Source of the DNA: Chlamydiota bacterium
Lineage (GTDB): Bacteria > Chlamydiota > Chlamydiia > Chlamydiales > Rhabdochlamydiaceae
Length of the DNA: 64,000 nucleotides
NCBI GenBank assembly: GCA_013288005.1
Contig: JABDCS010000003.1
Location: forward strand, 1 to 64,000
Direction: 5' to 3'
Positions 52,862 to 61,238 of the stretch are shown here, in pieces (positions within the stretch are counted from its first letter, which is position 1; the number at the start of each line of letters is the position of its first letter). Below the pieces are notes generated by a model. It saw only the letters and a program-made list of their open reading frames with translations, was not told the origin of the DNA and did no database searches. Made by a program: the position numbers and the translations under genes.

Positions 52862-54160
52862 CTAGAGCAATAGCATCGCTGGGTTTTCTAGATGTTTTTT
52901 GAGAGTTTTCAAAAACTCCGCTGCACCGGCTCCATCTATCACGCGATGATCGGCTGAAAGAGTGACACGCATAACTTTTCCAGGGATTATTTTTCCTTCT
53001 TTAAGAAGGACTTTTTCTTCGATCCCAGCAACCGCTAGGATAGCTGCTTGCGGAGGATTAATGATCGCAGAAAACTCTGTAACTCCATACATACCGAGAT
53101 TGGAAATCGTAAAAGAGCCACCCATATACTCCTGTTTTTCTAACTTTCCTTCCCGGGCGCGTGTAGCCAAAGATTTTATCTCAACGCTAAGTTCGCCTAA
53201 ATTTTTGTAGTCGGCATGGCGTACAATGGGTGTGATCAATCCCCCTTCCATACTGACAGCAATTGCTACATCGATGGTTGAAAAACGGATAATAGAATTA
53301 TTGGCAGAATTAAATCCGCTATTGATTCCAGGATGATTCCGAAGAGCTAGAGCCACTCCTCGCACAATGAAATCATTGATACTGACTTTAACTCCGACTT
53401 TTTTGAGTTGCTCACGGATAGCTTCAAGTGCATCCACCTGAATTTCTTGTACGGTATAAAAATGCGGAATAAAGGTTTTAGACTCTTGAAGTCGTTGACC
53501 AATCACCTTACGCATGGGTGATAGAGCTTCTTCTTCATAGCTGCCAGGAGTTTCCTTAGGCAATTCCTGACGCCCAAAAGCAACAATTGCATCAGGTTGA
53601 CCTAGCTCAAGATCGCGGCTGACAATTCTATGCCCAGGCCCACTCCCTTTCACTGTAGAGAGATCGATACCTTTATCTTTAGCTAATTTTCTGGCCAATG
53701 GTGATGCAAAAAGGCGATCTTTAACAGAAACACCTCTGTTTCCAAATTCGTAGCCTTCTAGGGGCGGTTCAGGTGTAAAGGTCGGCTGTAACATAGCACC
53801 TGTTTTCCCGGCTGAAGGAGCTGCAGGAGCATTTGCTTCCTCTTCCTGTGTATTCTGCGTTGCTGCAACAACCGTCTCGGGCATCACTCCTTCAGGAATG
53901 TAACCTTCAATGCTTTCATCTTTTTTTTCTGTAAAGATAGCAACGGGCTGATTCACTATCGCATCCTTGCCTTCTTCGATAAGAATCTTCCTTAAATAGC
54001 CCCCATCAATAGCTGCGTGTTCGACGGTGGATTTATCGGTAGCAACTTCAAATAATACGTCCCCAACTTTAACGAAATCCCCAACTTTTTTATTCCATTT
54101 GACGATTGTGCCAGCTTCCATTGTGGGAGATAGCTTGGGCATTGTCAGTGTAAAGGGCAT
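52862..54160 (-). CDS. pdhC: Pyruvate dehydrogenase E2, dihydrolipoamide acetyltransferase
   Basis: From ATG 54160 (MPFTLTMPKLSPTMEAGTIV) this encodes 432 residues. It has one lipoyl domain with the lipoylated lysine in VATDKSTVEHAA, an Ala/Pro-rich linker, an E3-binding domain (FASPLARKLAKDKGIDLSTV), and the catalytic core ending in TLSADHRVIDGAGAAEFL with the active-site histidine. It moves acetyl groups to CoA. It is the last of pdhA-pdhB-pdhC; a 165-base gap separates it from pdhB. A longer frame from 54217 adds an unconserved leader. Confidence 0.94.
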   Translation of the reverse strand: MPFTLTMPKLSPTMEAGTIVKWNKKVGDFVKVGDVLFEVATDKSTVEHAAIDGGYLRKILIEEGKDAIVNQPVAIFTEKKDESIEGYIPEGVMPETVVAATQNTQEEEANAPAAPSAGKTGAMLQPTFTPEPPLEGYEFGNRGVSVKDRLFASPLARKLAKDKGIDLSTVKGSGPGHRIVSRDLELGQPDAIVAFGRQELPKETPGSYEEEALSPMRKVIGQRLQESKTFIPHFYTVQEIQVDALEAIREQLKKVGVKVSINDFIVRGVALALRNHPGINSGFNSANNSIIRFSTIDVAIAVSMEGGLITPIVRHADYKNLGELSVEIKSLATRAREGKLEKQEYMGGSFTISNLGMYGVTEFSAIINPPQAAILAVAGIEEKVLLKEGKIIPGKVMRVTLSADHRVIDGAGAAEFLKTLKKHLENPAMLLL

Positions 54161-54325
54161 GTATATCCTCTCTAAGTTGAAGGAGCCAGTATGTCGGTTA
54201 AAAGAAAAAACTGTCAATAAAGAGGTAATAATAGCTTATTCGTAAAAAATAAAGCCATAATTTGAAGGTGCCAGATTGTAAAACTAAGATTTTTCTGCTT
54301 TGAGCAGCCCCCTGACAGGGAAAGA

Positions 54326-55306
54326 TTACCGCAACATCTCTAAGGCAGCCGAGAGAATACGTTCTTTAGTCGGCATTGTCTCTCTTTCTAGAACCTTAGA
54401 ATAGGGCATGGGGGTTTCCAACTGACAGACTCTCTTAAGAGGAAGATCAAGAAAATCAAAACAATGCTCGATGATTTCAAACCCTACCTCGGCGGCAATT
54501 CCAGCAAAAATATGACCCTCTTCCACTAAAAGACAGGCATGTGTTTTGCGAACGGATTCTGCAATAGTCGCAATATCCAGTGGCTTAATGGAGCGGAGGT
54601 CGATCAATTCGGCATGAATCCCTTTTTTGGCTAGTTCTTGACAGACCATTTTGCAAACATTCACCATCCGGCTATGAGCGACAATGGTCAAATGAGCACC
54701 TTCCTGAACGACCCTAGCTTTTCCAATAGGTACAAAGTATTCCTCGGTGGGTATTTCCATTTTGTCACCGTACGAAAGCTCATTCTCGAGATAAAGAACA
54801 GGGTTGTTATTACGGATAGCTGTTTTGAGCAAGCCTTTAGCATCATAGGCATTACTGGGGGAGAGAATAATCAGACCGGGGATGTTGCTGTAAATGGCCT
54901 CAACATTATGAGAATGCTGAGAGGATACTTGGGCTGCAGCTCCATTTGGACCTCGGAAAACGATCGGCACAGAAAATCGATCACCCGACATATAAAACAT
55001 CTTAGGAGCGTTAGAAATAAGTTGATCCGCTGCAACAAAAGAGAAATTAAAGCTCATGAATTCAACGACGGGACGTAGACCTGTCATAGCAGCACCAATG
55101 GCAAGACCAGCAAACCCTAGTTCGGCGATCGGAGTATCGATAACGCGCTTAGGCCCCCATTTTTCAAGCATTCCTTTTGTGACTTTGTAGGCGCCATTGT
55201 ACTCAGCCACCTCTTCACCCATAATGAATACTCGAGAATCATGCATCATCTCTTCATCAAGAGCTTGACGAATGGCTTCACGCACTTCAATGATCTGCAT
55301 CGGCAT
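54326..55306 (-). CDS. pdhB: Pyruvate dehydrogenase E1 component beta subunit
   Basis: From ATG 55306 (MPMQIIEVREAIRQALDEEM) this encodes 326 residues. VFIMGEEVAEYNGAYKVTKGM, IDTPIAELGFAGLAIGAAMTGLRPVVEFMSFNF and the C-terminal transketolase block LIDLRSIKPLDIATIAESVRKT are typical of the E1 beta subunit. It pairs with PdhA to decarboxylate pyruvate with thiamine diphosphate. It starts 13 bases after the pdhA stop. The longer in-frame start at 55351 lies inside pdhA. Confidence 0.95.
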   Translation of the reverse strand: MPMQIIEVREAIRQALDEEMMHDSRVFIMGEEVAEYNGAYKVTKGMLEKWGPKRVIDTPIAELGFAGLAIGAAMTGLRPVVEFMSFNFSFVAADQLISNAPKMFYMSGDRFSVPIVFRGPNGAAAQVSSQHSHNVEAIYSNIPGLIILSPSNAYDAKGLLKTAIRNNNPVLYLENELSYGDKMEIPTEEYFVPIGKARVVQEGAHLTIVAHSRMVNVCKMVCQELAKKGIHAELIDLRSIKPLDIATIAESVRKTHACLLVEEGHIFAGIAAEVGFEIIEHCFDFLDLPLKRVCQLETPMPYSKVLERETMPTKERILSAALEMLR

Positions 55307-55319
55307 AGCTAACCTAAAT

Positions 55320-56345
55320 TTATGGAGCGAATACGTCGCGGCCAAGTTCAATAGGATCCGGCCATGGACTCTCTTCAGCGTATTTCATGGATTCGATGAC
55401 GATATTTTTCTGAGCCTTGTCCAGCGCTTCAAAGCCAGTATCATCGATTAGTTTTTTTGCTTTCATCTCGTTGAAGAGAAGCTGAATAGGATCTTTAGCA
55501 ACACACCCTTGTAGATCTTCTTTAGATCGGTAGAGTGCTGGATCAGAAATGGAATGACCTCGAAAGCGTTCGGTAACTACTTCGACTAAAACGGGTCGTG
55601 AGGTCTCAAGAACTTCTTCGTAAATATGCTTAAATCCCGCATAGCAAGCAAAAAAGTCCATCCCATCCAAAGTATACCCTTTCATTCCGTAGCCTGGTGC
55701 CTTAGTTTCCGCTATAGGTTCAACGCTAATAGCGCGACTAACAGCCGTTCCCATACCCCATTGATTGTTTTCAATGACATAAATGCAAGGCAGATCCCAT
55801 AGAGCAGCCATATTCAAAGATTCATGAAAAGCGCCCTGCGCAACGGCACCATCTCCCATAAAGCCAACGGCGACCCCTTTCTGATCGAGATATTTTACGC
55901 TAAATGCAGCTCCTGTAGCGATGGGGATCTGTCCGGTAACAATACCGAAGCCTCCTAAAAGGCGGTCTGTATAAAAGTGCATCGAGCCACCCCGGCCCAT
56001 TGCATTACCAGTAGCTTTTCCATAAAGTTCTGCCATAAGTTCATTGGGCGTTGCCCCTAAAAGCAAAGCCAAAGCGTGGCATCGATAAGAGGTTACCCAC
56101 CACTGATCCTGCCCCATTACTGCGACGGCGGCGGCTTGGACAGCTTCTTGCCCTATGTAAGCATGAAAAAATCCTCCGATTTTCCCTTGCTGATAGGCAA
56201 CCTCAGCTCGTATTTCGAAATTTCGAATAAGCAACATCTCTTCTAGACAGCCCAGAAGAAATTCTGGGGACAATTCTTCTAGCAGCTTTTTACGATCAAA
56301 AGGAAAGAAATTATACTTAATTGTTTTATTTTTTTTCTCTTTCAC
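55320..56345 (-). CDS. pdhA: Pyruvate dehydrogenase E1 component alpha subunit
   Basis: The 341-residue protein has the thiamine diphosphate motif GDGAVAQGAFHESLNMAALWDLPCIYVIENN (GDG to NN), the YRCHALALLLG and MGRGGSMHFY blocks, and RFRGHSISDPALYRSKEDL with the phosphorylation-loop region of E1 alpha. It forms the E1 heterotetramer with PdhB. It is the first gene of the pdh set on the minus strand and follows the small lipoprotein gene by 51 bases. Intact. Confidence 0.95.
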   Translation of the reverse strand: MKEKKNKTIKYNFFPFDRKKLLEELSPEFLLGCLEEMLLIRNFEIRAEVAYQQGKIGGFFHAYIGQEAVQAAAVAVMGQDQWWVTSYRCHALALLLGATPNELMAELYGKATGNAMGRGGSMHFYTDRLLGGFGIVTGQIPIATGAAFSVKYLDQKGVAVGFMGDGAVAQGAFHESLNMAALWDLPCIYVIENNQWGMGTAVSRAISVEPIAETKAPGYGMKGYTLDGMDFFACYAGFKHIYEEVLETSRPVLVEVVTERFRGHSISDPALYRSKEDLQGCVAKDPIQLLFNEMKAKKLIDDTGFEALDKAQKNIVIESMKYAEESPWPDPIELGRDVFAP

Positions 56346-56395
56346 TAAATAACTCTAACTATGAACTCTTTTAATCAAACTAACTATTAATAAAA

Positions 56396-56560
56396 TTAAA
56401 ATCCAGCTTTTGGAAGCATATTACTCCCAGAAGAAGGCACAACATTAGGATTATTGGTTGTGGGAATGGTCCGCAGGTCATCATCAGATTGCGCTTGATA
56501 ACAACCTGAAAATAAAAGACATAGGTTAATGGAGAAAAAAACGAAAAGAAGTTGTTTCAT
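56396..56560 (-). CDS. Small lipoprotein
   Basis: This short gene encodes 54 residues. The N-terminus MKQLLFVFFSINLCLLFSGC is a lipoprotein signal with lipobox LFSGC; the mature peptide starts at the cysteine and is about 35 residues, rich in Asn, Pro and Ser. A GAGA sits before the ATG. It starts six bases after the PLD-like gene stops on the same strand, so both are probably one operon. Function unknown; the clear lipobox and tight spacing support it as real. Confidence 0.65.
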   Translation of the reverse strand: MKQLLFVFFSINLCLLFSGCYQAQSDDDLRTIPTTNNPNVVPSSGSNMLPKAGF

Positions 56561-56566
56561 AAATTC

Positions 56567-57208
56567 TCAGTAGAATTTCTTTTTCTTAGTTGCAGCCTGA
56601 TTGGCTAGATATACACGATAAGGAGTACATCCCTCATTTTTTATACGCTCAAATTCCCCTAAATAACGTTCTATAGCAAGAGAATCATGGAGAACAAGCA
56701 CATTTTCTTGATTGGAAAGTGAGGCTTCCGATGTAAAATTGAAAGATCCAGACCAAAGCACTTTTTTTCCAAAAACACAAAACTTATTATGCATCAAAGG
56801 TTTACGAGGGGTATCTTTTTTTGCTTTATCTTCTTGTACTCCAGCAGGAGAAGCAGGGTCCCATACATATAAGCTGATCCCAGCTTGGGCCATTTGCCTA
56901 AGAGGACTCCGGGCTTTGATGGTAAAGGGATCAAAAATAACTTCGACATTTACGCCTCTCTTACGCGCCTCTATTAGAGATTTGATAACACCGCGATGTG
57001 TAAGACAATAAGCTGCAATGCGAATATCCTCCTTTTCGCTTTCAATGAATGTAATTAATTTATCATCGACGTGATCTTGAGGAGAAAAATAGCATTTGGG
57101 GGCAATAGTGGCCTGGGAAGAACCATTAGGTTTCTCTGTGGAAATTGTAGCCAATAAAGGCAAACATAAAAGACTGCCGACAATTAAAGGTCGATAGCGT
57201 AATTTCAT
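56567..57208 (-). CDS. Secreted phospholipase D-like/nuclease family protein
   Basis: The 213-residue protein has a signal peptide (MKLRYRPLIVGSLLCLPLLA) and one HKD motif, HNKFCVFGKKVLWSGSFNFT, with the HxK and the downstream Ser/Asn residues. ADFT-type blocks IRIAAYCLTHRGVIKSLIEARKRGVNVEVIFD precede it. A single HKD per chain with a signal peptide is typical of the Nuc-type endonuclease/PLD group, which acts as a dimer on DNA or phosphodiester lipids. Chlamydiae often have expanded PLD families. The lipoprotein gene follows. Confidence 0.88.
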   Translation of the reverse strand: MKLRYRPLIVGSLLCLPLLATISTEKPNGSSQATIAPKCYFSPQDHVDDKLITFIESEKEDIRIAAYCLTHRGVIKSLIEARKRGVNVEVIFDPFTIKARSPLRQMAQAGISLYVWDPASPAGVQEDKAKKDTPRKPLMHNKFCVFGKKVLWSGSFNFTSEASLSNQENVLVLHDSLAIERYLGEFERIKNEGCTPYRVYLANQAATKKKKFY

Positions 57209-57279
57209 CCAGTATCCTATGATTTGGGTGATATCCTAACATTGTTTTTCAATTCACGCAATTGGTATAGTAGACAGAT

Positions 57280-57969
57280 ATGGACCCTATCTACTTCGAT
57301 ACAGAAACCACCGGCCTTCGACCCGAGAAGGACCGTATTATTGAAATTGCCGCTTTCAATCCCCTTACGGGAAAATCCTTTGTCTCTCTTGTCAACCCCG
57401 AATGTTCAATTCCCCCAGAGACTAGCGCGATTCACAATATCACAGATGAGATGGTGCGAGACGCGCCCCTATTCGGTTCGGTAGCTAAAGAATTTAGTGA
57501 TTTTTGTGGCCCTGATGCAATCTTAATTGCCCATAACGGAGACGCTTTTGACCGTCCCTTTCTTCAAGAAGAATTTAAACGTGCACAAGCCCCTTTTCCA
57601 GCGTGGCGTTTTATCGACAGCCTTAAATGGGCAAGAAAATATAGATCTGACCTTCCGAGACATGCGCTCCAGTTTTTGCGCGAAGTCTATGGGATTCAGG
57701 CGAATCAAGCACACAGAGCACTGGATGATGTTATAGTCTTGCATCGGGTTTTTTCTGCGATGATCGACGATTTGCCTTTAGATATCGTCCTTGAACTGAT
57801 GCTTAAAAAGAGTCAAGCAGCTACGCGTATGCCTTTTGGTAAACATCAAGGGAAACCCCTGGCAGATGTACCTAAAGAATATGTCAAATGGTTACAAACC
57901 AGCGGCGCCTTTGAGCGCCCCGACAACCATTCCTTACGTGAGGAATTTGCCAAGATTGGCTACATCTGA
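57280..57969 (+). CDS. DnaQ-like 3'-5' exonuclease with C-terminal DUF3820-like domain
   Basis: The 229-residue protein has the DEDDh exonuclease motifs: YFDTETTGLRPEKDRIIEIA (ExoI), LIAHNGDAFDRPFLQEEF (ExoII) and QAHRALDDVIVLHRVF (ExoIII with His and Asp). The C-terminal part MPFGKHQGKPLADVPKEYVKWL matches a small DUF3820-type domain. It degrades single strands and may proofread. The combination is known from chlamydial dnaQ homologues (CT261). It starts the plus-strand side of the boundary after which the two kinase-like genes are inserted. Confidence 0.9.
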   Translation: MDPIYFDTETTGLRPEKDRIIEIAAFNPLTGKSFVSLVNPECSIPPETSAIHNITDEMVRDAPLFGSVAKEFSDFCGPDAILIAHNGDAFDRPFLQEEFKRAQAPFPAWRFIDSLKWARKYRSDLPRHALQFLREVYGIQANQAHRALDDVIVLHRVFSAMIDDLPLDIVLELMLKKSQAATRMPFGKHQGKPLADVPKEYVKWLQTSGAFERPDNHSLREEFAKIGYI

Positions 57970-58000
57970 GGCCTTGAACTCGCTCATCTGATCGACACAA

Positions 58001-59314
58001 TCAGGGGTTTAAAAACTCCTGCATAGCCTTATCGGAAAAAAGATAGGCTAACTGGCGAGGTGTCATGTTAGTTTTTCTACCAGCTTTCTGCAAAACACGA
58101 GCTCGTTGATAGAATTTTGCTCGCATTTCGGACGAAAAAAAAGCATCACTGTCTAATGTTTTAGGGAATCGATTTCCGATATGCCGAAAAATTCGATCTA
58201 CCGTTAAAGGGGTCAGTTTTTTTATTGCGGTTTTGATTTTTGGCAATAACGGAATGTCTGCTAATCGGAACTCCTTCCATTGATATTGATGACGACGAGC
58301 CCAAAATGATGTCCATTTCCCTTTAAGAGTTTGAGTAGAGGGATTTTTCTCTAGAAAAGAGTTAGCGTTATCAATAGCGAAAATAGACGAGATGTGGCCA
58401 TTTTCTTCATGGTAAAACCAGTTATCATTATGGCGATCAATATTTCCTATAAGAAAATCTTCAACAACAAACTTTTGGTAGGTTTCGATTTCCGAAGCAT
58501 AAAAACAATTTTTTTGGATTTTATAACTATCAGGAGACCTTCCCCCATGCACCCAAAGCATAAATGACCCCAACTGATCCTGCAAAGTAGTCAGGGTTGT
58601 TGGCGGTATCAATGCGTATTTAAGAAAATCATCGACGGATGCTGCTGCTATTTCAGAGAAAAAATCTGGTAATGCACCCTGGCTTCGGCAATAGTAGGCC
58701 GGTTTATTAAAACCCCATATCCTATATCCCAAGAGGTCTTGTAACCGAGAAATAAAGTCTATTTTCTTTCTAGCCACTTTGAATATTCCAATTTCCCTAC
58801 CTGTAAGATCTGTGTAAATTAGCGCTTTTGTCCACCCTTTTTTACTTATCCTGGGCTTCACACCTAAGGCATCCGCTAGCTTTGCTTGAGCAATTGCATA
58901 ATCTACACCTACGCTTTTAGCATTCTTTAATTTATGCAATTCCGGAGAGAGACAGTGTTGCATTTTCACAGAGATTTTACTTCTATCAAATAAAGTTGAG
59001 TCGGTTTTAGGAAGTATACGAAAAAAAAAGTCCTTAGATGAACGGGGCAAACAACCATTGTAGCCGATTTTCTTCTCGTAAAATGCATGCAGTTTGTTTA
59101 GTAAACTCCGCACGGATTGATGACTCTCAGCGCGATTCCATGGCAGATGAGACCAAACTCTCTCCACTCTTGTTCGGGGTATCAGTCGATTTTTTTCTAT
59201 TTTGAATTGCTCAAAATTCTTTTGAAGGAGCTGATCAACGATTCGGTTGACCTGCTCATGAGAGAAGGAGTTTTCCTTAGGAGCGGATAGTACGTTTAAA
59301 GAATTTACGCGCAT
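58001..59314 (-). CDS. PI3/4-kinase-like (atypical kinase) protein, candidate effector
   Basis: The 437-residue protein has no signal peptide or membrane helix. The catalytic block is FLIGNIDRHNDNWFYHEENG (~288-306) followed by SIFAIDNANSFLE. The D-R-H-x-x-N and I-D-N pattern matches the catalytic and metal-binding (DxD/DFG-like) loops of PI3/PI4 kinases and the related HipA-like fold. GREIGIFKVARKK (~172-184) could supply the ATP-binding lysine. The first 130 residues are helical and unrecognised. It faces the second kinase-like gene across an AT-rich spacer. I infer a secreted lipid or protein kinase acting on host membranes; the fold call is by motif only. Confidence 0.6.
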   Translation of the reverse strand: MRVNSLNVLSAPKENSFSHEQVNRIVDQLLQKNFEQFKIEKNRLIPRTRVERVWSHLPWNRAESHQSVRSLLNKLHAFYEKKIGYNGCLPRSSKDFFFRILPKTDSTLFDRSKISVKMQHCLSPELHKLKNAKSVGVDYAIAQAKLADALGVKPRISKKGWTKALIYTDLTGREIGIFKVARKKIDFISRLQDLLGYRIWGFNKPAYYCRSQGALPDFFSEIAAASVDDFLKYALIPPTTLTTLQDQLGSFMLWVHGGRSPDSYKIQKNCFYASEIETYQKFVVEDFLIGNIDRHNDNWFYHEENGHISSIFAIDNANSFLEKNPSTQTLKGKWTSFWARRHQYQWKEFRLADIPLLPKIKTAIKKLTPLTVDRIFRHIGNRFPKTLDSDAFFSSEMRAKFYQRARVLQKAGRKTNMTPRQLAYLFSDKAMQEFLNP

Positions 59315-59502
59315 CCCTCACCATTTTTTAATTCTATAGTACAGTAAAACATTAACAAAATCTCCGGATAATTACAAACTAACTAAATATAATTACGTTA
59401 TTAATAAATAATATAAAATAAACAATACGAACGTAAAAATTTCAAATCACAACAGTAACTTAGCCAACAATCCGTAAAAATCTCTGAAAAAGAAGTTATA
59501 TC

Positions 59503-59564
59503 TATAATAATTCTTGACGAAACCTTTTAAATATTCTAACCTCCGCTTTGTCTTCAACGGAGGT
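59503..59564 (+). promoter_or_regulatory. Candidate -10 box and hairpin hiding the ribosome binding site of the second kinase-like gene
   Basis: TATAAT lies at 59503-59508. Downstream, ACCTCCG (59539-59545) can pair with CGGAGGT (59558-59564), which contains the Shine-Dalgarno GGAGG just before ATG 59570, with a 12-base loop. Such a stem could hold back translation until opened. A competing promoter (TTGACG 59514, TAACCT 59537) would start after the stem's first arm, so the hairpin depends on which promoter is used. Confidence 0.35.
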
Positions 59565-59569
59565 GATAT

Positions 59570-61228
59570 ATGTCCCATGCCTTACCCGCTCTTCATCGTT
59601 CTCCAACCCTATTTAACCTACAGCTTGTTAGTCACGCCAGCGACTTGAAGAAAAGACGTAATTCTTCATTGCGCTGTCTTACGACATGTTTAGATGTGCC
59701 TTTTGAAAGGCTGGAACCTGGGAAACTCTCTTCACCACACTCCTCTGCATCTTCGTCCTCATCTTCATCTTCCTCTTCTTCTGACTCTCAATCTCCAAAA
59801 CTCACCGTAGCCCTTCTCGATATAAGCACTCCTCTTGCTCCTCTAACACCACCCCCTTCAACAACAGCCCGTAGGCAACAGGAAAAAATAAGAATTGCTA
59901 AAGTAGCAGACAAAGAATACCGAAAACGACTGCGAGCAATATTAGCTACACGTGATCGCGAAAGTAGTGATGAACGAGAATTCTTTGGCGACTCCATACG
60001 TGTAGTAGGGCGACCTATTACCGATGCCGACAGAAATTTTTTAGAACGCATTCAACATGCGGTTAAAGAGGCCGAAAGTAATGATCCCTCTATTCCTGAA
60101 ATGGTGAAAGCAGCGTTAGAGATTAGTCCCTTGCATGGACACGGGACTTATTTTATCAAAGAAATTGACCCTGAGAAACGTTCCCTCCTTGCTACGTTAA
60201 AGGCAGAGGATATTTCCCAATTTATCGCTCAACACATCCATACAATAGCTGTTATGCAACCTGCAGATGAAGTTAGGGGTGCCGAACATTCTTGGGATAT
60301 AAATGCTGCCAAGCATGGCATCACCCCCAAATGGGAGGTGCCTAATAAAGTTATAGCTGCTGGGCTAACAGAGGACTCTGTCAGCATTGAAGCGCCTGTA
60401 ACAAGCCGTTCTTTCACTCTTTTAAACACATCAAGAACTTCACGAATTGACTCTGAACAGCGAACAAAGCAGTGCTTTCTTACTCCTTTTATACCTAATG
60501 CAAAGACTTTACTAGCGTTCAAACTAGCAAGCAAATCCTGTCATGATCATGTGATCGATCGCTGCCCTAAAAAATACTTCGATGATATGGCCGCTTTTGA
60601 TCTTTACATGGGTGATGTTGATCGTAATCTTGAAAATATGTTGATTAATGAAAAAACAGGAAAAATTGAAGCTATTGATCACGCTCTTCTTTTGGCTTCT
60701 AAATTTCAATCGCCAGCTGTTTTTGCTTGGTTTCCATGGAAACAAGCTCATGAGCCATTTAACGCAGAGACAAGAGAAAAAATAAGCGCTTTAAATTTTG
60801 AAGAAATTACAACTAAAATCCGAAGAACTTATCCAACTTATCCTACCCAAAACCTTGAGACTCTGAAAATTTGCTTATATCTTTTACAGCAAGCAACTCG
60901 GGCTGGACTGACACCTTTTGAAATAGGCTGTTTTTTTACAGGAAATCTCTCCTGTCGTTATTCTTCACCCATGGGATTTCTTTATAGACGTGTTAGAGGC
61001 CCCGAAGAACGCGATCCTGACGCTGTTTATAGACGAGTGACTAAAGCTATCGATACCGCTATCGTGGCTTTAAAAACCCATTCCGAAACTTTACGTAGAA
61101 ATGCTCACGAGAAAGTATGTGCTATGATCGAAGATGACCAATTGGATGAAGATGACAAATATGGTGAATATGTAAAACGAATGCAAACGAGCGTCGAAGA
61201 ATTTTTATTCGATCGTTTTCATGTCTGA
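59570..61228 (+). CDS. PI4-kinase-like protein with serine-rich N-terminus, candidate effector
   Basis: The 552-residue protein starts with a flexible ~100-residue leader containing a long serine run (~58-72), typical of type III secreted chlamydial proteins. Residues ~190-240 (GTYFIKEIDPEKRSLLATLK, then MQPADEVRG) resemble the N-lobe of type II PI4 kinases (G-[TS]-YF, K, then KPxDEE and G). DLYMGDVDRNLENMLI (~344-359) followed by KIEAIDHALLL fits the D-R-N-x-x-N and I-D catalytic and metal loops. It is transcribed away from the 58001 gene and ends 11 bases before the convergent msbA stop. Lipid kinase activity is inferred from motifs. Confidence 0.6.
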   Translation: MSHALPALHRSPTLFNLQLVSHASDLKKRRNSSLRCLTTCLDVPFERLEPGKLSSPHSSASSSSSSSSSSSDSQSPKLTVALLDISTPLAPLTPPPSTTARRQQEKIRIAKVADKEYRKRLRAILATRDRESSDEREFFGDSIRVVGRPITDADRNFLERIQHAVKEAESNDPSIPEMVKAALEISPLHGHGTYFIKEIDPEKRSLLATLKAEDISQFIAQHIHTIAVMQPADEVRGAEHSWDINAAKHGITPKWEVPNKVIAAGLTEDSVSIEAPVTSRSFTLLNTSRTSRIDSEQRTKQCFLTPFIPNAKTLLAFKLASKSCHDHVIDRCPKKYFDDMAAFDLYMGDVDRNLENMLINEKTGKIEAIDHALLLASKFQSPAVFAWFPWKQAHEPFNAETREKISALNFEEITTKIRRTYPTYPTQNLETLKICLYLLQQATRAGLTPFEIGCFFTGNLSCRYSSPMGFLYRRVRGPEERDPDAVYRRVTKAIDTAIVALKTHSETLRRNAHEKVCAMIEDDQLDEDDKYGEYVKRMQTSVEEFLFDRFHV

Positions 61229-61238
61229 AAGTTTTTGA

